This document shows positions 1-6,130 of a stretch of DNA of 14,714 nucleotides, piece by piece. The notes beneath the pieces are model-generated. The model saw nothing but the letters and a program-made list of their open reading frames with translations. It had not been told where the DNA came from and ran no database searches. A program made the position numbers and the translations under genes. Source of the DNA: Phycisphaerales bacterium (GTDB lineage Bacteria; Planctomycetota; Phycisphaerae; Phycisphaerales; UBA1924); NCBI GenBank assembly GCA_020054055.1, contig JAGVLZ010000294.1:1-14714 (forward strand). The letters are read 5' to 3'. Each line of letters begins with the position of its first letter. The stretch's first letter is position 1.

Positions 1-64
1 CGACGCCGCGGAGCACAGCCCAAAGCAAGAGTCTGCCGTCTGGATCGAGCCGAACCGCTGGGGT

Positions 65-1504
65 TCACGCCACCGTCGCGGCCGCCAACTCCCGCACGCT
101 CCCCAGCGTCTCCAACCTCAGGATCAACTCCGACAACCTCCGGCACTTCTCTGCGCCGATCACCCCCTCACCCAGCGCCCGGAACTTCACCCCGATCTCC
201 TCCGCCGTCATCGGGTCGCGCGGGTCCCCCTTGGGCACATCCACGCGCTTCGCGAAACTCTTGCCGTCCTTCGTGGTGATCGTCACCCGGCTCGGCTGGA
301 ACTTCGGAAACAGCGCCTCGAACTCCTCGTTCGCCACGATTTTCACCATGTCCATCACGGGGATCAGCGACTTGTCCATCACGCGCGACTCCTTGAACTG
401 CAACGGCGTCACCATCCCATCCACCAGTCCCACCGCCATGCAATAGGGCAGCGAGTGGTCCGCCGTCTCCTTCGAATCCGGCCGGTACTTGTGCGGATCG
501 CCCAGGATGTCCGCCGCACGCGCGATCACCTCAACCTTGATCTCCGCCACCTGCGCCGGCCTGATGCCGTTCTCCTTCACGCACTTCATCATCGCCGTCA
601 GCGGCGCATGGCTCAGCGCCTCGATCGGGAACGACTTCATCCCGCAGTCCAGAACCCGGTAGTGATCGCCCGCGCCCCGTGGCAACTTGTCCATGAACAT
701 CGCGGCATCAAACTTCGCCGGCGCGCCCTTGTACTGCACATGACCGAAGACCGCGAAGAGCCCCTCCTTCCCGTCGAACATGTGCTCCGGCCCGCTGAAG
801 CCCCGTGCCGCCAGCAGCGCCGATTCGCACCCCATGCGCGCCGCCCAGGGGTCCACCGTGTTCTTCATGTTCGTCAGTTTTCCCGCCGTCACCGCCCCGG
901 GGGTGAACGTCCGCGACGCGCTGATCCCGATCGCCTGCACCATCTGGTCCACCGTCAGGTTCAGCACGCGCCCGCACGCGATCGGGGCCGCGAACGCCGT
1001 CAGCGTCGCGTGATGCCACCCGTACTCCCGGATCCCAGGCACACCGAACTCGCACAGCCGCTGCTCGACCTCGTACGCGATCACCGTCGCCAGGATCAGG
1101 TCCTTCCCCGACAGCCCCTTCCATTCGCACAGCGCCAGCGGCGCCGCGATGATGTCCGACGGGTGGCAGGGGTCCGCCTTCCAGTAGATGTCGTTGTAAT
1201 CCATCGCCCGGATCATGTGGTTGTTCATGAACGACGCATCGACGGCGTTCGTCCTGAACCCGGAGACGAACGCCGTGCAGGGGCCGGAGCCCTTGTCGCT
1301 CCCGCTCATCTCGCGGTGATGGGCGAGCAGGACCTTCGCATCATCCTGCCCCGATCCCCCGAGCGCGCACCCCAGCGAGTCGTACCAGAACAACTTCGCC
1401 GCCTCGACCGCCCCGCGCGAAAGATGCTCGTACCTCAGCGAAGTCGCCCACTCGGAGACCTTGAACGACAGCAACTCCCGATCCGACGCACCATGACCGG
1501 CCAT
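65..1504 (-). CDS. MmgE/PrpD family protein (2-methylcitrate dehydratase-like)
   Basis: The 479-residue product belongs to the MmgE/PrpD family, cytosolic dehydratases or lyases that include 2-methylcitrate dehydratase of propionate breakdown. The family pattern is complete: a conserved N-terminal helical stretch (VEAAKLFWYDSLGCALGG, about 33-50), the acidic motif MDYNDIYWKADPCHP at 101-115, the WHHATLTAFAAPIACGRVL stretch at 163-181, and DHSLPYCMAVGLVDG at 349-363. Length is normal for the family. The start was set at 1504 because AGGAGG lies 4 bases before this ATG; an ATG 54 bases upstream lacks this. No other propionate-pathway gene is visible next to it, so the substrate cannot be named. 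It lies downstream of, and on the same strand as, the DinB-like gene, with about 100 bases between. The family call is firm; the reaction is not known. Confidence 0.88.
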   Translation of the reverse strand: MAGHGASDRELLSFKVSEWATSLRYEHLSRGAVEAAKLFWYDSLGCALGGSGQDDAKVLLAHHREMSGSDKGSGPCTAFVSGFRTNAVDASFMNNHMIRAMDYNDIYWKADPCHPSDIIAAPLALCEWKGLSGKDLILATVIAYEVEQRLCEFGVPGIREYGWHHATLTAFAAPIACGRVLNLTVDQMVQAIGISASRTFTPGAVTAGKLTNMKNTVDPWAARMGCESALLAARGFSGPEHMFDGKEGLFAVFGHVQYKGAPAKFDAAMFMDKLPRGAGDHYRVLDCGMKSFPIEALSHAPLTAMMKCVKENGIRPAQVAEIKVEVIARAADILGDPHKYRPDSKETADHSLPYCMAVGLVDGMVTPLQFKESRVMDKSLIPVMDMVKIVANEEFEALFPKFQPSRVTITTKDGKSFAKRVDVPKGDPRDPMTAEEIGVKFRALGEGVIGAEKCRRLSELILRLETLGSVRELAAATVA

Positions 1505-1514
1505 AGAACCTCCT

Positions 1515-1604
1515 GATCTCTCGCAGAGGCGCGGAGAGCGCAGAGAATACAGCATCATCGATCAATGATTGAACTCCGCGCCCCCGCGCCCCCGCGTGAG
1601 ACGC
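1515..1604. repeat. Two inverted CTC-GCG-rich repeat copies between genes
   Basis: The minus strand reads CTCTGCG, CTCTCCGCG, CCTCTGCG in succession (about 1516-1547), and the plus strand at 1574-1599 reads CTCCGCG, CCCCCGCG, CCCCCGCG. Both copies end in a GAGA-type tail. They face each other, so GGCGCGGAG (1528-1536) can pair with CTCCGCGCC (1574-1582). This lies between the end of the DinB-like gene and the start of the MmgE/PrpD gene. It may be a dispersed intergenic repeat or part of a transcript end; the function is unknown. Confidence 0.35.
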
Positions 1605-1608
1605 CGTC

Positions 1609-2112
1609 CTACATCGCCACCGGCGCAAGCCCCATCGCCCGCCGCCACGCCGACAACTGCCCCAGGTGCCCCGACTCGTGCTTCACCATGAGCGTCACCA
1701 GCATGTCGCCCACCGTCGGATGCACCACGCGCCACCGCTCCAGCGGATTCGGCTCACCGAACACCGAATCATCCGCCGCCTCGAGCGAGAGCAGCGCCTC
1801 ATCATGCAGCCGAACATACTCCGCCAGCAACTCCTCGCCAGTCAGATACTCCCCCGCATCCATCGAAACCTTCGACTTCTGCCCATGCCGATGCTCGATC
1901 GGGTCCTCGAACCCCTCCCGCCGAAGCATCGCCGAAACAATCGGCGCATACACATTCAGGTGCGACAGAATCCACGCCGGATGATTCATGGTGTGACCCG
2001 GAACGGGTTGCGCGAGCCATTGATCGGGCTCAAGTTCGCGCACGAGGCGCAGGGCGTATTCCCGATTGCGTTTCCAGGTAACTCCGATTGCCTGTCGCAG
2101 CATGGCGCCCAT
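1609..2112 (-). CDS. DinB superfamily (DinB_2-like) protein
   Basis: This 167-residue protein has the four-helix pattern of the DinB/YfiT superfamily, metal-binding helical-bundle proteins that often act as thiol-dependent transferases or stress-induced enzymes. The three likely metal ligands are visible: H51 in the ILSHLNVYAP segment, and H145 and H149 in VKHESGHLGQLSAWRRAMGL. Length is typical for the family. The start at 2112 is supported by GGAAG about 8 bases upstream; a second ATG lies three codons further in. It has no signal peptide, so it should be cytosolic. It is divergent from the FIST gene. Substrate and thiol cofactor cannot be read from the sequence. Confidence 0.8.
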   Translation of the reverse strand: MGAMLRQAIGVTWKRNREYALRLVRELEPDQWLAQPVPGHTMNHPAWILSHLNVYAPIVSAMLRREGFEDPIEHRHGQKSKVSMDAGEYLTGEELLAEYVRLHDEALLSLEAADDSVFGEPNPLERWRVVHPTVGDMLVTLMVKHESGHLGQLSAWRRAMGLAPVAM

Positions 2113-2329
2113 ATGTGTGTCTTCCGGGGGTGCGGTGATCGCTTGAGAGCGGGGTGGGCTGAATTCTCGGACTTCAACGGAACGCGGGGTTGCTCATCGT
2201 AGCGAGCGGAAAAGAAGTGAAAGCCAGCCGGATCGGTGACGCTCCGCCCCGGATGAGTCGATACGCAATCGGTTCGCGGCGGTTGGGTCCGATGCATGAA
2301 TCCGCCCCGTGCCGAATGGAGCCCGCAGC

Positions 2330-3487
2330 ATGACCACCGCCACGACTGTCATGGGACTCGAGACGTTCTCGTATCAAATTGGCAAGGGATGGGCCGTGCC
2401 GGCCTTCCCCGCGCTTGATTCGGAACAAACGCTGGTCCTGGTTTTCGGAGCGCCGGAGTTTGCGGATCAATCGGCACCGATCGAAGAACTCTGCGCGGCG
2501 TATCCGGCCTCGACCATTATCGGCTGCTCGACCGCGGGAGAAATCCACGGCGCGACGCTCATGGATCGAAGCCTGAGTGTCGCCGTGATGCGCTTCGCGC
2601 GGACGAAAGTCGCCTCGGCGTGGGCGCCGGTTCGGTCGGCCGCGGATTCGTTCGCGGCAGGGGACGCGATCGCCAGGCAACTCGACGGCCCGACGCTCAG
2701 AGGCGTGCTCGTGCTCTCCGACGGCCTGAAAGTGAACGGCAGCGACTTGATCCGCGGGCTCAACTCGGTGCTGGCGGAATCCGTCGTCGTCACGGGGGGG
2801 CTCGCGGGCGACGGGGAAGCCTTCAAGAGAACATGGGTGCTGAGAAACGGGCGACCCGACGAAGGGGGCATCGCCGCGGTCGGGCTGTACGGTGAACACG
2901 TTCACATCGGTCACGGCTCGCGCGGCGGCTGGGACACGTTCGGCCCGGAACGCCTCGTGACACGCTCCAGCGGAAATGTCCTCTTTGAACTGGATGGAAA
3001 GCCGGCACTCCCGATCTACAAGGAATACCTCGGAGATCAGGCGTCGGGACTCCCGGCCACGGCCCTGCTGTTCCCGCTTTCCGTGAGGCGGAGCGCCAAG
3101 GACGAGGCGCGCCTCGTGCGCACGGTCCTGGCCGTGCGCGAGGACGAGCAGTCGATGGTGTTCGCCGGCGACATCCCCGAGGGCTCGCTCGCACAGTTGA
3201 TGTACGCAAACTTCGATCGCTTGGTTCAGGGCGCGGAGGAATCCGCGCTCTGCGCCGGCAGCGGGCAGACCAAAGGCCCCTTGTTGTCGATTGCGATCAG
3301 TTGCGTCGGGCGCCGGCTGGTGCTCGGGGAGCGCGCGGAGGACGAGTTGGAGGGCACCCTGTCGGCCCTCCCTCCCGGGACGAAGCAGGCGGGCTTCTAC
3401 TCGTATGGCGAGATCTCGCCGTTCGCCTCCGGTCGATGTGACCTTCACAATCAGACGATGACGCTGACGGTGATCTCAGAGGCATAA
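2330..3487 (+). CDS. FIST N/C domain sensory protein
   Basis: The 385-residue protein matches the FIST family (FIST_N then FIST_C), proposed to bind small ligands such as amino acids and to pass the signal to a partner. FIST_N marks include GCSTAGEI at 65-72 and a GGLAGDG turn at 156-162. FIST_C marks include SCVGRRLVLG at 324-333, GFYSYGEISP at 355-364 and the closing HNQTMTLTVI. It has no membrane segment or signal peptide. The start at 2330 (ATG) has GGAG 8 bases upstream; an in-frame GTG at 2309 is possible but has no such site. Its TAA overlaps the ATG of the hybrid kinase gene by one base, so the two are very likely translated together, with FIST as the input part of the pathway. The ligand is unknown. 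Confidence 0.9.
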   Translation: MTTATTVMGLETFSYQIGKGWAVPAFPALDSEQTLVLVFGAPEFADQSAPIEELCAAYPASTIIGCSTAGEIHGATLMDRSLSVAVMRFARTKVASAWAPVRSAADSFAAGDAIARQLDGPTLRGVLVLSDGLKVNGSDLIRGLNSVLAESVVVTGGLAGDGEAFKRTWVLRNGRPDEGGIAAVGLYGEHVHIGHGSRGGWDTFGPERLVTRSSGNVLFELDGKPALPIYKEYLGDQASGLPATALLFPLSVRRSAKDEARLVRTVLAVREDEQSMVFAGDIPEGSLAQLMYANFDRLVQGAEESALCAGSGQTKGPLLSIAISCVGRRLVLGERAEDELEGTLSALPPGTKQAGFYSYGEISPFASGRCDLHNQTMTLTVISEA

Positions 3488-4884
3488 TGCACCCATTGCT
3501 CGAGCGCCAACTACGAAAGGCGGGGCTCCAGCCCGACGCGCCACCCGTCGATGAATCGGCATGGTGCGCGCTGCTTGAGCGCATCAGCGAGACCTTTATC
3601 GCGTCCGATCATGAGAGAGAGCTCCGCGGGCTGGCCATGGCGCTGAGCGTGCGCGACACGCGCGAGGCGGTCGACGCCCTCCTGGCGGCCAACGAACAAC
3701 TTGTGCGATCGAGGCAGGAAGCGGCACACGCCCGTCAGGAAGCCGAGGCCGCGAATCGGGCCAAGAGCGAGTTCCTCGCCAACATGAGCCACGAAATCCG
3801 GACGCCGATGAACGCGATCCTCGGATATGCGGAACTGCTGGCCGAACCAGGGCTGGAACCGAAGCCGGGGGAGTTTCTCAAGGTCATTCAGCGCTCCGGC
3901 GAGCATCTCCTGTCGATCATCAACGACATCCTCGACATCTCGAAGATCGAGGTAGGCCAGATGACGGTCGAGCGGATACCGTTCCGGCTCGCGGAGCTCG
4001 TCGACGCGGTGGTCACCGTGCTGCAACCACAGGCCTCGGCAAAGAATCTCAACTTGGCCGTCGCATGGGATGATGGCGTCCCGTCGATTGTGCAAACCGA
4101 TCCGACGCGCCTCCGCCAGGTGCTGATGAACCTGGTCGGAAACGCCGTCAAGTTCACGGAGCGGGGAGATGTGGAGATCCGCGTCAGCGCGACGCCCGTA
4201 TCGGAAAAAGAGCTGCGGGTCGATTTCGCCGTTCGCGATTCAGGCATCGGCATGAGCGGCGAGCAGATGTCGCGTTTGTTCAAGCCATTTGCCCAAGCCG
4301 ACTCGTCGATGACACGTCGCTACGGCGGGACCGGGCTGGGGCTTGCCATCTCCAAACACCTCGCCGAGATGCTTGGCGGGGGAATCCGTGTTGAATCCAC
4401 GCCGGGCAAGGGATCGGTGTTTCATGTCACCATCATGGGGGAGAGCGCGACCCAGGAGGCGGCAAATCCCTCACACAGCCCCATCGCTTCCAGCCTCGGG
4501 AATTCGCTTGCAGGCGTGAGGATACTGCTCGCCGAGGACGGGCCGGACAATCAGCGCCTGATTGCGCACCATCTCCGACGAGCGGGGGCGAGCGTTGAAG
4601 TGGCGGAGAACGGCAGAGTGGCCGTCGATCGAGTCGAGGAAGCCGGTGCATACGACGTGATCCTGATGGACATGCAGATGCCGGAGCTGGACGGCTACGA
4701 GGCAACGCGGGCGCTGCGTGCGCGGGGGTATTGTTCGCCGATCATCGCCCTGACGGCTCATGCCATCGAAGGGGATCGTCAAAAATGCATCAGCGCTGGC
4801 TGCGATGATTACGCGACAAAGCCGATCAGTCGAGCGAGTTTGATCGGGACCTGCGGACGCTGGGCCAAGGCCCGGGTGGCCTGA
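3487..4884 (+). CDS. Soluble hybrid histidine kinase with C-terminal receiver domain
   Basis: The 465-residue protein is a hybrid sensor kinase. Residues 1-75 form a helical N-terminal region beginning HPLLERQLRKAG, of a type I recall from kinases next to FIST genes. A coiled coil (about 68-95) leads to the HisKA dimerisation domain with phospho-acceptor H102 (SHEIRTPMN). The ATPase domain has the N box around N215/N219, G1 at 251-256 (DSGIGM), the F box LFKPFAQ at 264-270 and G2 GGTGLGL at 280-286. The receiver domain has E350/D351, phospho-acceptor D395 (MDMQMP), T423 and K445. No transmembrane segment or PAS/GAF sensor is present, so FIST is the probable input. AGAGG lies 4 bases before the ATG. 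No separate response regulator or output gene is seen nearby, so the output is unknown. Confidence 0.93.
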   Translation: MHPLLERQLRKAGLQPDAPPVDESAWCALLERISETFIASDHERELRGLAMALSVRDTREAVDALLAANEQLVRSRQEAAHARQEAEAANRAKSEFLANMSHEIRTPMNAILGYAELLAEPGLEPKPGEFLKVIQRSGEHLLSIINDILDISKIEVGQMTVERIPFRLAELVDAVVTVLQPQASAKNLNLAVAWDDGVPSIVQTDPTRLRQVLMNLVGNAVKFTERGDVEIRVSATPVSEKELRVDFAVRDSGIGMSGEQMSRLFKPFAQADSSMTRRYGGTGLGLAISKHLAEMLGGGIRVESTPGKGSVFHVTIMGESATQEAANPSHSPIASSLGNSLAGVRILLAEDGPDNQRLIAHHLRRAGASVEVAENGRVAVDRVEEAGAYDVILMDMQMPELDGYEATRALRARGYCSPIIALTAHAIEGDRQKCISAGCDDYATKPISRASLIGTCGRWAKARVA

Positions 4885-4908
4885 TCGGGAACCGGGCCGA
4901 TCGTCAGG
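4880..4908. terminator. Candidate two-way terminator hairpin at convergent gene ends
   Basis: CCTGATCGG (4880-4888) pairs with CCGATC plus CAGG (4897-4908) with a two-base bulge and an 8-base loop. It contains the stop codons of both converging genes, the hybrid kinase and the dehydrogenase. There is no T-run, so it would be a weak or factor-assisted terminator. Confidence 0.35.
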
Positions 4909-6055
4909 ACGCGTATCGTACGACTTCCTTCGCCACATCCATCGTGCTCGCCTTCCCCCCCATGTCGTACGTCCGCACCTTCCCCTCTTTGATGACCCGC
5001 GCCACCGCCGCTTCCAGCCGCGTCGCTTTGTCCGTTTCCTTCAGCCACTCCAGCATCATCTTCGCCGTCAGCAGCATCGCGATCGGGTTCACCTTGAACT
5101 GACCCGCGTACTTCGGCGCGCTCCCGTGCGTCGGCTCAAACACCGCATACTTGTCCCCCATGTTCCCCGACGGCGCGAACCCCAGCCCACCCACCAGCCC
5201 CGCGCACAGATCGGAAATAATGTCGCCGAACATGTTCTCCGCCACCAAAACCGAATAGTCCTGCGGGTTCTTGAACATCCACATGCAGATCGCGTCGATG
5301 TTCGCCTCGTCCGCCCAGATGTCGGGGTAACTCTTGGCCAGTTCGCGGAAGCACCGCGTCATCAGGCCGCCCGTCTCGCGCAGAACGTTCGGCTTCTCCA
5401 CCAGCGTCACACGCTTCCGCCCCGTCTGCTTAGCGAACTCGAACGCCTGACGGCAGATGCTCGTACACCCCTGCTTCGACACGATCCGTGTCGACAGCGC
5501 CACGTTCTCCAGCCCCTTGTCCTTCCAGGGCTTCATCTTCGGGTTCGCACACAGCGCCGTGTACACCCCCTCCGGCAGCGGATGAAACTCAACCCCGCCG
5601 TACGACCCCTCCGTGTTCTCGCGGAACACCACCTGGTCGATCATCACCTCGCCGCCGCCGGGATTCGTGATCTGGTTCCCGCGATAGTTCAGCGGGTTCC
5701 CCGGATAACTCTTGCAAGGGCGGATGTTCGTGTGCAGATTGAACAACTGCCGCAACTTCACGATCGGCGAAAAATAAACCAGACCCGTCCCCTTCAACTC
5801 GGGGATCAACTCCTCCTTCGCCTCGTCCTGCGGCTTGCTCGTGATCGCTCCGAACAACCCGCACGTCGTCCCCCGCAGCGCCTTGATCGTGCGGTCGGGC
5901 AGCGCGTTCCCCTCGTTGCACCAGAACTCCCACCCGATGTCGCAGTGCGGGTACTCCGCGTCCAGCCCCATCGCGTCGAGCACCAGCCGCGCCGCGCCCA
6001 TCACATCGTTGCCGATCCCATCACCGGGCATCCACGCGATCGAATACTTCGCCAT
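4904..6055 (-). CDS. Isocitrate/isopropylmalate dehydrogenase family enzyme, probably isocitrate dehydrogenase
   Basis: The 383-residue enzyme is a beta-decarboxylating dehydrogenase that oxidises a 2-hydroxy acid with NAD(P). Visible landmarks are PGDGIG (10-15), the substrate loop with S96 and R102, R112, R145 with ENTEG (146-150), catalytic Y152 and K221, metal-binding D254, D278 and D282 (FGDIISD), and the nucleotide loop EPTHGSAPKYAG (307-318). The segment KYAGQ-KVNP is close to isocitrate dehydrogenase: K315, Y316 and V322 match the E. coli NADP-binding residues K344, Y345 and V351, and Y363 matches Y391, but the position of R395 is G367. S96 matches Ser113 of the E. coli enzyme, but the Asn115 position is I98. 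Cofactor and substrate are therefore uncertain; homoisocitrate or isopropylmalate remain possible. The start at 6055 has GGGAG about 8-10 bases upstream; an upstream ATG extension lacks family similarity. Confidence 0.88.
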   Translation of the reverse strand: MAKYSIAWMPGDGIGNDVMGAARLVLDAMGLDAEYPHCDIGWEFWCNEGNALPDRTIKALRGTTCGLFGAITSKPQDEAKEELIPELKGTGLVYFSPIVKLRQLFNLHTNIRPCKSYPGNPLNYRGNQITNPGGGEVMIDQVVFRENTEGSYGGVEFHPLPEGVYTALCANPKMKPWKDKGLENVALSTRIVSKQGCTSICRQAFEFAKQTGRKRVTLVEKPNVLRETGGLMTRCFRELAKSYPDIWADEANIDAICMWMFKNPQDYSVLVAENMFGDIISDLCAGLVGGLGFAPSGNMGDKYAVFEPTHGSAPKYAGQFKVNPIAMLLTAKMMLEWLKETDKATRLEAAVARVIKEGKVRTYDMGGKASTMDVAKEVVRYAS

Positions 6056-6074
6056 CTCTTCACTCCCATCGTGC

Positions 6075-6102
6075 CACCGACCGAGGCTCCGCACGGTCGG
6101 TG
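6075..6102. terminator. Perfect 8-bp hairpin between GH35-like and dehydrogenase genes
   Basis: CACCGACC (6075-6082) and GGTCGGTG (6095-6102) are perfect inverted arms around a 12-base loop. They lie in the 75-base gap between the stop of the GH35-like gene and the start of the dehydrogenase gene, both on the minus strand. There is no T-run on the transcript strand. It could end transcription of the GH35-like gene or act in the leader of the dehydrogenase mRNA. Confidence 0.4.
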
Positions 6103-6130
6103 ATGTTTTCAAGACCTCGCCATCACCACT

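Noticed and set aside
1..64. Sequence at the left edge
   Set aside because: Too short to support a gene or site; nothing recognised.
455..1516. Plus-strand open frame of 353 codons
   Set aside because: It is antisense to the MmgE/PrpD gene, and its product is Arg/His/Pro-rich without any domain pattern, as expected for the opposite strand of a GC-rich gene.
2113..2329. Gap between the divergent DinB-like and FIST genes
   Set aside because: About 217 bases; it must hold promoters for both, but no convincing -10/-35 pair, long palindrome or RNA gene could be picked out by eye.
2174..3448. Minus-strand open frame of 424 codons
   Set aside because: Antisense to the FIST gene, whose family motifs are clear; the product is Arg-rich and has no motifs.
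5126..6103. Plus-strand open frame of 325 codons
   Set aside because: Antisense to the dehydrogenase; low-complexity Arg/His/Leu composition.
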